From Rhizobium viscosum (GTDB taxonomy: Bacteria; Pseudomonadota; Alphaproteobacteria; Rhizobiales; Rhizobiaceae): a stretch of DNA of 64,000 nucleotides. The position numbers were made by a program, and so were the translations under genes. The stretch is taken from positions 806,001-870,000 of the forward strand of contig NZ_JADBEC010000001.1 in the NCBI RefSeq assembly GCF_014873945.1, in the 5' to 3' direction. The notes beneath the pieces were generated by a model. It was given only the letters and a program-made list of their open reading frames with translations. It did not search any database and was not told the origin of the DNA. Shown here in pieces: positions 8,991 through 18,160 of the stretch (within the stretch, counting starts at the first letter, position 1; the number at the start of each line of letters is the position of its first letter).

Positions 8991-9230
8991 ATGATAGTGA
9001 CGATGGTGGGGGCAATGACGCGCCAGCGCAGCTGGCGTGATCTGTGGCTTGCGATCACAGGGCGGCAGACGCAAGCCGAACCGGAGGCGGCTGTGGAGGT
9101 GGCATTGCAGGATATGGATCTTGCAGCTTTCGAGGACCTCGACGGCCGCATGGCCTACGGGCTTCAGGCGGACCAACGCAAGGGGCGTCCGTTGCGGCGC
9201 AGGCGATTGCGGGAGCCTGTCGGCCTCTGA
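8991..9230 (+). CDS. Small hypothetical protein
   Basis: 79 residues, starting 18 nt after the methyltransferase stop, with GGAGGG just ahead of ATG 8991 (starts at 9003 or 9015 are also possible). The middle is acidic and helix-prone (AVEVALQDMDLAAFEDLDGR); the end is arginine-rich. No domain is recognised. Coding status rests on position in the operon, a plausible ribosome-binding site and a hairpin right after the stop. Confidence 0.45.
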   Translation: MIVTMVGAMTRQRSWRDLWLAITGRQTQAEPEAAVEVALQDMDLAAFEDLDGRMAYGLQADQRKGRPLRRRRLREPVGL

Positions 9231-9238
9231 CGAAGAGG

Positions 9239-9272
9239 AAGGCGCCTCAGCTTCCGGCTGCGGCGCCTTTCT
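9239..9272 (+). terminator. Rho-independent-like hairpin
   Basis: AAGGCGCC / GGCGCCTT arms (9239-9246, 9262-9269) followed by TCTT. It lies just after the small ORF and overlaps the last codons of the convergent MFS gene. Confidence 0.5.
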
Positions 9273-10701
9273 TATGCTTGGCCTTGTAACCGCTGATCTC
9301 TTCGCCGGCGGTCGGCGAGAATCGCAGATTCCAGATGGTAGCGCTGATCGAAATGATCGCAACCACGATGAAGGCGGCGGAGAAATCGCCAAGCTCCGGC
9401 GTTTCGACATCGTTGAACGCCATGGAGGCATGCAGCGCCAGTGCGCCGATGCAGATGCCGAGCGAGAGCATCAGCTGCTGGAAGGTGGTGTAGAAGCTCG
9501 TTGCCGAGCTCATGCGTTCCTGGCTGATCTCGTCATAGGCGATGGTATTATAGGCCGTGAACTGGAACGACATGAAGAAGGCGCTGAGCACCAGCGCGAT
9601 GAAGATCAGCGGCATCGGCCAATCCGGCCGGAAGGCGGCGCAGAGACCATAACCGATCGTGCCGAGAATGCCGTTGATAATAAGGCTTCGGCGGAAACCG
9701 ACGCGGCGGAAGACGGCCTTTGCCAGAGGCTTCATGAACAGCGCACCAAGTGCCGTGGAAATGACGATCTGACCCGCGGCGGCAGCCGAAAGACCGAAGC
9801 CGATCTGGAAGAGCAGCGGGAGCAGGAAGGGCTGCGCGCCCTGCGTGATGCGCGTCAGCGAACCGGCGATGACCGAGGTGCCGAAGCTCGGCACCTTCAT
9901 CAGCGAGAAATCCATGATCGGCGAAGGATGTTTGCGGGCATGGCGGAGATAAGCAATGCCGAAGAGCAGGCCGATGGCGATGAGGAAGATCGCGAACGAG
10001 CCCTGCCCTTCATGGCTCGACAGCTCAAAGCCGAAAAGCATCGAGCCGAGCGAAATGCCCGAGAGGATGAAGCCGATCGTATCGAAGGGGCCGGCAGCCT
10101 TGCCCTTCACCTCGTCGATATAGATCGACACGAAGATCATGCCGATGATGCCGATCGGCACGTTGATGTAGAAGATCCAGCGCCAGTCGAGATAGGTGAC
10201 GATGAAGCCGCCGAGCGGCGGGCCGACGATCGGGCCGATCAGCGCCGGCACCAAAAGCCAGGACATGGCACTGACCATATCCTTGCGGTCAACGCTGCGC
10301 ATCAGCACCAGGCGGCCGACAGGCATCATCATGGCGCCGCCGATGCCCTGCAGCAGGCGGGCAAGCACGAGGAACGGCAAGGTCGGCGCGAAGGCGCAGA
10401 GGATGGAGCCAGCCACGAAAACGGCGATCGCAGAGCGGAAGACGGTGCGCGAACCGAAACTATCCGCCACACGGCCGCTGGCGGGGATGAAGATCGCAAG
10501 GCTGAGCAGATAGGAGGTCAGGGCGATCGACATGGCCGGTGCGTCAACGCCGAAATCGCGCGCCATCGTCGGCAGCGCGGTCGCCAGCACGGTTGCGTCG
10601 ACATTTTCCATGAGCATGGCACTCGCGACAATCATCGCGATCACCCGGAAATTGGGTGCTGCGCGCCGAACCATCGGCGCATGATAGATCTGATCCGACA
10701 T
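9247..10701 (-). CDS. DHA2-type MFS drug exporter
   Basis: 484 residues, a 14-helix-type major facilitator. The first helices contain NVDATVLATALPTMARDFGV, the DHA2 signature. Next come GRVADSFGSRTVF (motif A loop) and FYINVPIGIIGM, typical of EmrB/QacA-like proteins. It should be a proton-driven exporter of hydrophobic compounds in the inner membrane. No membrane-fusion partner is adjacent, unlike the emrAB operon at 36.5 kb. It is divergent from selO across 259 nt. Confidence 0.92.
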   Translation of the reverse strand: MSDQIYHAPMVRRAAPNFRVIAMIVASAMLMENVDATVLATALPTMARDFGVDAPAMSIALTSYLLSLAIFIPASGRVADSFGSRTVFRSAIAVFVAGSILCAFAPTLPFLVLARLLQGIGGAMMMPVGRLVLMRSVDRKDMVSAMSWLLVPALIGPIVGPPLGGFIVTYLDWRWIFYINVPIGIIGMIFVSIYIDEVKGKAAGPFDTIGFILSGISLGSMLFGFELSSHEGQGSFAIFLIAIGLLFGIAYLRHARKHPSPIMDFSLMKVPSFGTSVIAGSLTRITQGAQPFLLPLLFQIGFGLSAAAAGQIVISTALGALFMKPLAKAVFRRVGFRRSLIINGILGTIGYGLCAAFRPDWPMPLIFIALVLSAFFMSFQFTAYNTIAYDEISQERMSSATSFYTTFQQLMLSLGICIGALALHASMAFNDVETPELGDFSAAFIVVAIISISATIWNLRFSPTAGEEISGYKAKHKKGAAAGS

Positions 10702-10960
10702 CGTCAGGGATCACTCGCAAAGGCGCAGCGGAGCACACGGGGCGACAGGGCCGCGGGGATGACATGGCAAAAATGCCAAGAGGAGATGGTTTTGCTATAC
10801 GCCTGCAATCATGGCGGCGCTATGTCTTTTATGGCACATCTGCTTTGCCGAGAGGTAAAGACAGATCACCATTCCTTGCACTTTTTTGCCCTTCGTGAAG
10901 GGAAAGGTTTCGGGCCAAAATCGGCTTGCGTGACAGCATCTGCAGCCCTACCTATTAGCC

Positions 10961-12463
10961 ATGACCTCCGCCCTGCAGAAAAAACGGCCGGATACGGCCT
11001 TCGGCTTCGATAACAGCTATGTGCGGCTACCGCAGAACTTCTTCGCCTTACAGGCGCCAACACAGGTGGCCGAGCCCTGGCTGATCAAGCTCAACGAGCC
11101 GCTCGCCAAAGAGCTGGGGCTCGATGTCGACATTCTGAAGCGCGACGGCGCTGCAATCTTTTCCGGCAATCTCGTGCCCAAAGGCGCCGAACCGCTGGCG
11201 ATGGCTTATGCCGGCCACCAATTCGGCCACTTCGTGCCGCTGCTCGGCGACGGGCGGGCGATCCTGCTCGGCGAAGTGATCGACCGCAGCGGCCAGCGCC
11301 GCGACATTCAGCTCAAGGGCGCGGGACAGACGCCCTTTTCCCGGCGAGGTGACGGACGGGCAGCTCTCGGCCCGGTGCTGCGTGAATATATCATCAGCGA
11401 GGCGATGTTTGCGCTCGGCATTCCGGCCACACGGGCGCTCGCGGCTGTGCTGACCGGCGAAGGCGTCAGGCGCGAGGACGTCTTGCCGGGCGCCGTCTTT
11501 ACTCGCGTGGCGGCAAGCCATATCCGCGTCGGCACCTTCCAGTATCTCGCCGCGTCAGGCGACGAGGACGGCATCAAGGCACTCGCCGATCATGTGATCG
11601 AACGGCACTATCCCGAGCTGAAGACAGCGGAGCCCCCCTATCTAGCCCTTTACGAGGCAGTCTGCGACCGGCAAGCGGCGCTGATCGCCCGCTGGCTGCA
11701 GGTGGGCTTCATCCACGGGGTGATGAACACCGACAATATGACGATCTCGGGCGAGACGATCGATTTCGGTCCCTGTGCCTTCATGGATATCTACGATCCG
11801 ATGAAGGTCTTCTCGTCGATCGACCAGCACGGGCGCTATGCCTATGCCAATCAGCCGGGCATCGGGCAATGGAACCTGGCGCGGCTCGGCGAAGCGCTGC
11901 TGCCGCTGATCGATGCCGACAAAGACAAGGCGATCGAGCATGCCAACGCCATCATCAAGGCCTATGGCGAACGTTTCCACGCCTATTGGCTGCAAGGCAT
12001 GCGCGGCAAGATCGGCCTGACTTCAACCGAAGACGGCGATCTGGAACTCATCCAGTCGTTGCTGGCGCTGATGCAGGCTGAGGGCGCGGATTTTACGCTG
12101 ACTTTCCGGCGGCTGTCGGCTGTTGCAGGCGACGAGGCGGCTGAGGCCATATTCGCATCGACCTTCCGCGAACCGGCTGCCACCGCCGAGTGGCTGGCGC
12201 GCTGGCGCGAGCGGCTTTCGCGCGATCCGCAGACGCCCAGTGATCGGGCTGTCGCGATGAAGCAGGTCAACCCGGCCTTCATTCCGCGCAACCATCGGGT
12301 CGAGCAGGCGATCGAGGCGGCGGTTCAGGACGGCGATTTCTCGTTGTTCGAGGCGCTGCTGACTGTGCTTTCGAACCCCTATGACGAGCAGCCGGCATTT
12401 GCGGCCTATATGGACCCGCCGAAGCCCGAAGAGCGGGTGCTCCAGACCTTCTGCGGAACCTGA
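10961..12463 (+). CDS. selO: Protein adenylyltransferase SelO (YdiU)
   Basis: 500 residues of the SelO pseudokinase-like AMPylase family. Family blocks are LAMAYAGHQFGHFVPLLGDG, IQLKGAGQTPFSRRGDGRA, LREYIISEAMFALGIPATRA and VMNTDNMTISGETIDFGP. The C-terminal LQTFCGT keeps the cysteine that corresponds to selenocysteine in eukaryotic SelO. The enzyme transfers AMP to Ser/Thr/Tyr of target proteins, including redox enzymes. The start is ATG 10961. Glutathione peroxidase follows 47 nt later on the same strand, so the two may be a redox-stress pair. Confidence 0.95.
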   Translation: MTSALQKKRPDTAFGFDNSYVRLPQNFFALQAPTQVAEPWLIKLNEPLAKELGLDVDILKRDGAAIFSGNLVPKGAEPLAMAYAGHQFGHFVPLLGDGRAILLGEVIDRSGQRRDIQLKGAGQTPFSRRGDGRAALGPVLREYIISEAMFALGIPATRALAAVLTGEGVRREDVLPGAVFTRVAASHIRVGTFQYLAASGDEDGIKALADHVIERHYPELKTAEPPYLALYEAVCDRQAALIARWLQVGFIHGVMNTDNMTISGETIDFGPCAFMDIYDPMKVFSSIDQHGRYAYANQPGIGQWNLARLGEALLPLIDADKDKAIEHANAIIKAYGERFHAYWLQGMRGKIGLTSTEDGDLELIQSLLALMQAEGADFTLTFRRLSAVAGDEAAEAIFASTFREPAATAEWLARWRERLSRDPQTPSDRAVAMKQVNPAFIPRNHRVEQAIEAAVQDGDFSLFEALLTVLSNPYDEQPAFAAYMDPPKPEERVLQTFCGT

Positions 12464-12510
12464 TTTCAGACAAGTCGATATCAACTGGGTCATACTAAAG
12501 GGAGATAATG

Positions 12511-13053
12511 ATGACTGATCTTCTCGATATTCCGGTCAAGACCGTTCAGGGCCGCGAGACGACGCTCAACGAATATCGCGGCCAGGTGCTGCTCATCGTC
12601 AACGTCGCCTCCAAATGCGGCCTGACGGTGCAATATGAAGGGCTTGAAAAGCTCTATGCCGACAAGCGCGAGAGGGGCTTCGTCATCGCCGGCTTCCCGG
12701 CCAATGACTTCAAGGGCCAGGAGCCGGGCACGGACGCGGAAATCCTGGATTTCTGCACCAGCACCTTCGGCGTCGATTTCCCGATGTTCTCGAAGATTTC
12801 CGTCAAGGGACCGGACAAGCACCCGCTCTACAAGAATCTGACCGGCTCCGATGTGGAAACGACAGGCGAAGGACCGATGCGCGAACGGCTTAAGGGCGCC
12901 GGTCTCGCCTCCGACGACAACGAAGTGCTCTGGAACTTCGAGAAATTCCTCGTCGGCCGCAACGGCAAGGTCGTTGCCCGTTTCGCCCCTGACGTGACGG
13001 CGGACGATAACCGCCTCGTCTCGGCGATCGACCGCGAGCTTGCAAAAGCCTGA
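12511..13053 (+). CDS. Glutathione peroxidase family thiol peroxidase
   Basis: 180 residues with the thioredoxin-fold peroxidase core. The catalytic residues are Cys36 (ASKCGLTVQYEG), Gln70 (FKGQEPGTD), Trp141 and Asn142 (LWNFEKFLVGRNGKV). The protein reduces peroxides, probably with thioredoxin or glutathione, in the cytoplasm. ATG 12511 is preferred over 12508 because GGAG (12501-12504) is then 6 nt away. The usual FPCNQF segment is FPANDF here, so the resolving cysteine found in some homologues at this place is absent. It lies 47 nt after selO. Confidence 0.93.
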   Translation: MTDLLDIPVKTVQGRETTLNEYRGQVLLIVNVASKCGLTVQYEGLEKLYADKRERGFVIAGFPANDFKGQEPGTDAEILDFCTSTFGVDFPMFSKISVKGPDKHPLYKNLTGSDVETTGEGPMRERLKGAGLASDDNEVLWNFEKFLVGRNGKVVARFAPDVTADDNRLVSAIDRELAKA

Positions 13054-13174
13054 CACGACGACCGCAGCCGCTGCCAATTGTGGCGGTTGAAAGGTAAGCC
13101 TCCCGCTCTATCTGCCTGATCGGCGTATGTTTTTCGCCATCCTCCGATCCGGCTAACCAGCGGGAGACTGCCTT

Positions 13175-15514
13175 ATGGCAATCGTCATTACCTCCATCCT
13201 TTTCATCATTTTCGGACTGGCGCTAGGCGCCGGCGGGCTCTGGCTCGTCACGCTTGGCGGCAGCGTCTTCTATCTCTTCGCGGGGTTGATGTTCCTGCTG
13301 ACGGCAGGCCTGCTTCTCATGCGCAAGGCGGTGGCGCTCTGGGTCTATGCGGTGCTCGTGGTCGTTGCACTCGCCTGGGCGATCTGGGAGGTGGGGTTCG
13401 ACTGGTGGCAGCTCGGTCCGCGCGGCGGCCTCATCATCCTCTTCGGGATCTGGCTGCTGACGCCGTGGATCCGCCGGCCGCTCGGCTTTCGCAGCCCGAC
13501 CGGTACCTATTACGGCGCCAATCCCTGGCCGCTCGCCATTCCTGTGATCGCCGCCATCATCGTCGCCCTCTATTCGATGACGACGGATCCGCATGACCTC
13601 GCGGGCGATCTGCCGATACAGACTGTTGCCACAACGCCCGCCTTCGGCGGCAATGTGCCCGATGGCGAATGGCACCAATATGGCCGCACGCCCTACGGCC
13701 AGCGCTATTCGCCGCTGGACCAGATCACCGTACAGAATGTCTCCAGCCTGAAAGAGGCGTGGCGCTACCAGACCGGCGACGTGAAGCGGCCTGACGATGT
13801 CGGGGAAACGACCTATCAGGTGACGCCACTGAAGGTGGGCGACACGCTCTATCTCTGCACGCCGCACAACTGGGCGATTGCGCTCGATGCCAGGAACGGC
13901 CAGCAGAAATGGAAATACGACGCCAATTCCGGCATGAACCCGGACCGGCAGCACCAGACCTGCCGCGGTGTGACCTATTACAGCGATGAAGCGATACCTG
14001 CCGGCCAGCCCTGCAAGGAGCGCGTCTACCTGCCGACTTCGGATGCACGGCTGATCGCGCTCGATGCGACCAACGGGCAGATCTGCACGGGCTTTGCGGA
14101 ACAGGGCGTGCTGCATCTCCAGACCGGCATGCAATACAATCCGGCCGGTTACTACTATTCCACCTCGCCGCCGGTCGCCGTCGCGGGCAAGATCATCATC
14201 GGCGGGGCGGTCAACGATAATTATTCGACGAAAGAACAGTCCGGCGTCATCCGCGCCTATGACATCAACAGCGGTGCGCTGATCTGGAACTGGGACTCCG
14301 GCAATCCGGACCAGACGACGCCGCTGCCCGAGGGACAGCACTACACGACGAATTCGCCGAACAGCTGGTCGGTCTTCAGCGTCGATGACCAGCTCGGCAT
14401 GGTCTATATCCCGCTTGGCAACCAGGTGCCGGACCAGCTCGGTATGAACCGCAGCGCCGATGTCGAGAAGTTCTCTTCTTCCGTCGTGGCGCTCGACATC
14501 AACACCGGCCAGCTGCGCTGGGTGCAGCAATTCGTCCACCATGATCTCTGGGACATGGACGTACCTGCCCAACCAGTGCTGCTTGATCTGACGAAACAGG
14601 ACGGATCAGTGGTGCCGGCGCTGGTGGCACCCACCAAGCAAGGCGACATCTACGTGCTCGACCGGCGCACCGGCCAGCCGATCATTCCCTTCAAGGAAAT
14701 TCCGGCGCCTGATGGCGCTATCCCGGAGGATCACACGGCGCCGACGCAGCCAATCTCCGATCTCACCTTCTCGCCGGAGCCGCTGCAGGAAAAGGATATG
14801 TGGGGTGTCTCGCTGTTCGACCAGCTTGCCTGCCGCATCGATTTCCACCGCCTCAAATATGAGGGCCGCTACACGCCGCCTTCGCTGCAGGGAACGATCG
14901 TCTATCCCGGCAATTTCGGCACCTTCAACTGGGGCTCGGTCGCCGTCGATCCCGAACGACAGGTGATGTTCGGCATGCCGACCTACCTCGCCTTCACCTC
15001 GCGCCTCGTGCCGGCCGCCGATATTCCGCCGCGCGGGCAGGATGAGAAGGGCAGCGAACAGGGCCTCAACCGCGATGATGGCGCGCCCTACGGCGTGTTC
15101 ATGGGTCCGTTCCTCGGGCCGCTGCAGATCCCCTGCCAGGCGCCGCCATGGGGCTATGTCGCGGGCGTCGATCTCCGCACCGGCCGCATCGCCTATATGC
15201 ACAAGAACGGCACGGTGCACGACATGACGCCGCTGCCCCTTCCCTTCAAGGTTGGCGTGCCCGGCATCGGCGGGCCAATGGTGACCAAGGGCGGCGTCGC
15301 CTTCCTCGGTGCCGCCGTGGACAACTATCTGCGCGCCTATGACGTGACGAACGGACGCCAGCTCTGGGAAGCACGTCTTCCGGCCGGCGGACAGGCGACG
15401 CCGATGACCTATACGACCGATGACAACAAGCAATATATCGTCATGGTCGCCGGCGGGCATGGTTCGGTCGGCACCAAGCCCGGCGATTATGTGATCGCCT
15501 ACACGCTGCCGTAG
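13175..15514 (+). CDS. gcd: Membrane-bound PQQ-dependent glucose/quinate-type dehydrogenase
   Basis: 779 residues. About 130 N-terminal residues form five membrane helices. A periplasmic eight-bladed PQQ propeller follows (GEWHQYGRTPYGQRYSPLDQ onward), with DVPAQPVLLDL and the late QLWEARLPAGGQATPMTY block. The enzyme oxidises glucose or related sugars in the periplasm and passes electrons to ubiquinone. GGGAG (13162-13166) precedes ATG 13175. No pqq biosynthesis genes are visible in the window, so the cofactor must come from elsewhere in the genome or the environment. Substrate could also be quinate/shikimate. Confidence 0.95.
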   Translation: MAIVITSILFIIFGLALGAGGLWLVTLGGSVFYLFAGLMFLLTAGLLLMRKAVALWVYAVLVVVALAWAIWEVGFDWWQLGPRGGLIILFGIWLLTPWIRRPLGFRSPTGTYYGANPWPLAIPVIAAIIVALYSMTTDPHDLAGDLPIQTVATTPAFGGNVPDGEWHQYGRTPYGQRYSPLDQITVQNVSSLKEAWRYQTGDVKRPDDVGETTYQVTPLKVGDTLYLCTPHNWAIALDARNGQQKWKYDANSGMNPDRQHQTCRGVTYYSDEAIPAGQPCKERVYLPTSDARLIALDATNGQICTGFAEQGVLHLQTGMQYNPAGYYYSTSPPVAVAGKIIIGGAVNDNYSTKEQSGVIRAYDINSGALIWNWDSGNPDQTTPLPEGQHYTTNSPNSWSVFSVDDQLGMVYIPLGNQVPDQLGMNRSADVEKFSSSVVALDINTGQLRWVQQFVHHDLWDMDVPAQPVLLDLTKQDGSVVPALVAPTKQGDIYVLDRRTGQPIIPFKEIPAPDGAIPEDHTAPTQPISDLTFSPEPLQEKDMWGVSLFDQLACRIDFHRLKYEGRYTPPSLQGTIVYPGNFGTFNWGSVAVDPERQVMFGMPTYLAFTSRLVPAADIPPRGQDEKGSEQGLNRDDGAPYGVFMGPFLGPLQIPCQAPPWGYVAGVDLRTGRIAYMHKNGTVHDMTPLPLPFKVGVPGIGGPMVTKGGVAFLGAAVDNYLRAYDVTNGRQLWEARLPAGGQATPMTYTTDDNKQYIVMVAGGHGSVGTKPGDYVIAYTLP

Positions 15515-15589
15515 TACGGCGGAGGAGAGACACAAGCTCCGGGCAGGCTTACCCCATCATGCTGCTGCAGTTTTCAGGGGGATTTTTTC

Positions 15590-16093
15590 ATGGAAATCGG
15601 TAGCAGCCTTTCAATTTATTCCGGCCTTGGTTCGCTTTTCGAGCAGGGCAAATCCAAGAACAAACAGACCGAGGAATTCGGCGGCAGTACCCGCAATCAA
15701 TCCGGCGCCGGTCTGCAGCCGAGCACGACCCCGCCTTCCATCGCCAATACGATGTGGGCCGTGCAGGCCGGCAACGAGACCTATATCAACCCGCCATCGG
15801 AGGCAGAGGCCGCAGCCAAGGCCGCGCATAAGAGCCTGGTCGATCAGTTCTCCGAATGGAGCAACATGGACCCGGCGGAATTCATCCGTGCGCGGTATCT
15901 CGAAGCACACGGACTGACGGAAGACGACCTGAAGGCCATGCCGGCCGATCAGCGCGAAGCGATCGAGAAGGAAATCGCCGAACAGATCAAGCGCGAACTC
16001 GCCGGTATCGAGGATGGCGGAGACGGCAACAAGGAACCTGCCGCTGCGCAATCGACGAGCACGCAGACCACCGACCAGAATTCGGCCGCTTGA
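15590..16093 (+). CDS. Unknown polar protein with Ser/Thr/Gln-rich tail
   Basis: 167 residues with no signal peptide or membrane helix. A Gly/Ser/Asn-rich first third leads to a charged helical core (MDPAEFIRARYLEAHGLTED, then a Glu/Lys-rich helix). The tail is low complexity and ends in QTTDQNS. No family is recognised. A GGGGG Shine-Dalgarno lies 7 nt before ATG 15590. It reads alone after gcd and ends in a GC hairpin. The composition resembles the protein at 48495 but the sequences do not obviously align. Confidence 0.8.
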   Translation: MEIGSSLSIYSGLGSLFEQGKSKNKQTEEFGGSTRNQSGAGLQPSTTPPSIANTMWAVQAGNETYINPPSEAEAAAKAAHKSLVDQFSEWSNMDPAEFIRARYLEAHGLTEDDLKAMPADQREAIEKEIAEQIKRELAGIEDGGDGNKEPAAAQSTSTQTTDQNSAA

Positions 16094-16113
16094 TCGCAAC
16101 GCAAATTTAAGAA

Positions 16114-16144
16114 GCCGCGGGCAGCGATGCACCGCGGCATTTCG
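16114..16144 (+). terminator. Hairpin after the unknown gene
   Basis: GCCGCGG (16114-16120) and CCGCGGC (16132-16138) form a 7-bp stem with an 11-nt loop, followed by ATTTC. It is a weak terminator candidate. Confidence 0.4.
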
Positions 16145-16215
16145 ATGATCGATGTCCGGCCTTATCCGATCCGACAGCCCGACGGAAAAGATCGTAGAAA
16201 ATCAATCCGCCTCTC

Positions 16216-17100
16216 TTACACCATCTCGGTAATCATCTTGCCGATTTCGGCAAAGACGGGATTGAATTCATCCATCTTCACGGTCGCCTCCCCGATGTAG
16301 ACAGCGGCAACGATTGGGCCGCGTTTGGGGGGCCAGATGATGGCAATATCGCCGGCAGAACCATTGTCGCCCGTGCCGGTCTTGTCACCGATCTTCCAAT
16401 CGTCGGGCAAGCCTGCGCGCAGGCACGCTCCGCCGGTCGTGTTTGCGATCATCCAGTCGATCAGCTGATTTGCAGAGGTTTCTGCCAGAACCGAGCCGAG
16501 CGCGATATTGCCAAGAGAATCCAGCATTGCATCCGGCGTCGTGGTGTCGCGCGGATCGCCTTTTGTGGCTTCGTTCAGCGCGGTCTCCATGCGGTCGAGC
16601 CTTGTCGTGCCGTCACCGATGGAGCGCAGCCAGTCGGTGAGCGCGGCCGGGCCGCCAAAACTTTCCAGCATCAGATTGCCGGCCGTGTTGTCGCTCAGCG
16701 TAATGCCGGCCTTGCAGATCTCAGCCATCGTCATGCCGTCGCCGCCCGCATGCTTTTCTGTCTCGGGGGAATAGGTGACGAGCTTGTCCTTGCCGTAGGT
16801 GATACGCCGGTCGAGGCTCTCATCGCCTTTGTCGACACGGGCAAGAACGAGGCCTGCGGCCAGAACCTTGAAGGTGCTGCACATGGCGAAGGGCTCGCTG
16901 CCGCGATAGCCGAAGGAGATATTCGTGTCGCTGTCGAGAACGGAAACCCCGAGGCGCCCGCCAATGCGCGCTTCAAGCGCTGCAAGCCGCTTGTCGATAT
17001 CGTCATTCTGTTGCTCGGCGCGCACGCGAGACGCAAAGCCCAGCGCAGGCAGCAGCAAGGCGGAGCCCATGAAGCTGCGGCGGGTGAGGCTGTGATTCAT
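16216..17100 (-). CDS. bla: Class A beta-lactamase
   Basis: 294 residues. The N-terminus TRRSFMGSALLLPALGF carries twin arginines before a hydrophobic stretch, suggesting Tat export. All class A motifs are present: Ser75-Thr-Phe-Lys78 (the S70xxK site), Ser136-Asp-Asn138, Glu172 in ETALN (the omega-loop general base) and Lys240-Thr-Gly242. It should hydrolyse penicillins or cephalosporins in the periplasm. The frame is open upstream to 17442, but ATG 17100 with CCGGAGG nearby is clearly the start. A cysteine precedes the catalytic serine, but position 238 is Gly, so no KPC-like disulfide is expected. No AmpR-like regulator is adjacent. Confidence 0.95.
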   Translation of the reverse strand: MNHSLTRRSFMGSALLLPALGFASRVRAEQQNDDIDKRLAALEARIGGRLGVSVLDSDTNISFGYRGSEPFAMCSTFKVLAAGLVLARVDKGDESLDRRITYGKDKLVTYSPETEKHAGGDGMTMAEICKAGITLSDNTAGNLMLESFGGPAALTDWLRSIGDGTTRLDRMETALNEATKGDPRDTTTPDAMLDSLGNIALGSVLAETSANQLIDWMIANTTGGACLRAGLPDDWKIGDKTGTGDNGSAGDIAIIWPPKRGPIVAAVYIGEATVKMDEFNPVFAEIGKMITEMV

Positions 17101-17171
17101 GAAGACCTCCGGGGAATCAGGATCACAGGCGTAAGGCCCGATTGCGGCGGCATCTCGGCTTTTTGGCAGGA

Positions 17172-18131
17172 TCAGGCAGCGCGTGTGACCTCCACGGTCA
17201 CATGCGACAACTCGTCCAGGCTCGCGAGTCTTTCCTTGTAGAAGGCGGTATCGCGCGGCTGCGGCGTCAGCACCGCGACAATCGCGGCATGGTGGCCGGG
17301 ACCGACCTGCCAGACATGAAGATCGGTGATGCGGTCGCCGTCGCCTTCGATCGCTCCGCGGATTTCTTCCGGCAGCGTTTCTCCTTCCGAGAGCACGTCG
17401 AGCAGCACGGCGCCTGACGATTTCATCAGCCCCCAGGCCCATTGCGCGATGATCAGAGCGCCGACAATGCCCATCAGCGGATCAAGCCAAAGCCAGCCAT
17501 AGAGGCTGCCGAAGGTGAGCGCGGCGATGGCAAGCACCGAGGTCAGCGCGTCGGCGATGACGTGCATATAGGCGGAGCGGATATTGTTGTCCGCATGACC
17601 ATGGTGATCATGGCCATGGGCATGATGATGATCGTGATGGTGATCATGCCCATGACCGTGATGGTGGTGGTCGTGGCCGCCACCACTGAGGAGCCAGGCA
17701 CTGACGAGGTTGACGGCAAGACCGATGACGGCCACCGCAATCGCCTGGCTGAAGCTGATCGGCACGGGCGACATAATGCGCAGGAAACTTTCCCAGCCCA
17801 TCAGCAGCGCGATCATCGCCAAAATGATGGCACTTGCAAAACCGGCGAGATCGCCGAGCTTGCCGGTGCCGAACGTGAAGCGCGGATTGCGGGCCTGCTT
17901 GCGGGCGAAGAGATAGGCGAGCGCAGAAATGAGCAACGCGCTGGCATGGGTGGACATATGCCAGCCGTCGGCGACCAGCGCCATCGAGCCGTAGATCGTG
18001 CCGGCGCCGATCTCGACCACCATCATGACTGCCGTCAGCGCGATCACAAGCCAGATGCGGCGTTCGTTGCGGGCATGGTCCTGTCCCAGGAAGACGTGCT
18101 CATGTCCGTAGCTATTCGTTCCGGCACTCAT
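17172..18131 (-). CDS. dmeF: Cation diffusion facilitator DmeF (Co/Ni efflux)
   Basis: 319 residues, a six-helix CDF antiporter. Metal-site residues lie in VADGWHMSTHAS (helix 2) and YMHVIADALTS (helix 5). Between them residues 153-179 are a His/Asp-rich loop, typical of CDF proteins that handle Co2+, Ni2+ or Zn2+. A cytoplasmic C-terminal domain follows (HVWQVGPGHHAAI). It lies 29 nt downstream of the dmeR repressor in one operon, the arrangement described for Rhizobium leguminosarum dmeRF, which exports cobalt and nickel. Confidence 0.95.
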   Translation of the reverse strand: MSAGTNSYGHEHVFLGQDHARNERRIWLVIALTAVMMVVEIGAGTIYGSMALVADGWHMSTHASALLISALAYLFARKQARNPRFTFGTGKLGDLAGFASAIILAMIALLMGWESFLRIMSPVPISFSQAIAVAVIGLAVNLVSAWLLSGGGHDHHHHGHGHDHHHDHHHAHGHDHHGHADNNIRSAYMHVIADALTSVLAIAALTFGSLYGWLWLDPLMGIVGALIIAQWAWGLMKSSGAVLLDVLSEGETLPEEIRGAIEGDGDRITDLHVWQVGPGHHAAIVAVLTPQPRDTAFYKERLASLDELSHVTVEVTRAA

Positions 18132-18160
18132 TACCAGCTCCTTATCGATATCGATCCGGC

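Noticed and set aside
9037..11013. 658-residue plus-strand open frame opposite the DHA2 exporter
   Set aside because: Arg/Asp/His-rich shadow translation with no domain; the minus-strand MFS protein is clear.
16216..17100. KPC-like carbapenemase disulfide in the beta-lactamase
   Set aside because: A cysteine precedes the catalytic serine, but the partner position after KTG is glycine.
17101..17442. Upstream extension of the beta-lactamase frame
   Set aside because: Arg-rich shadow of the dmeF end; the signal peptide and ribosome-binding site fix the start at 17100.
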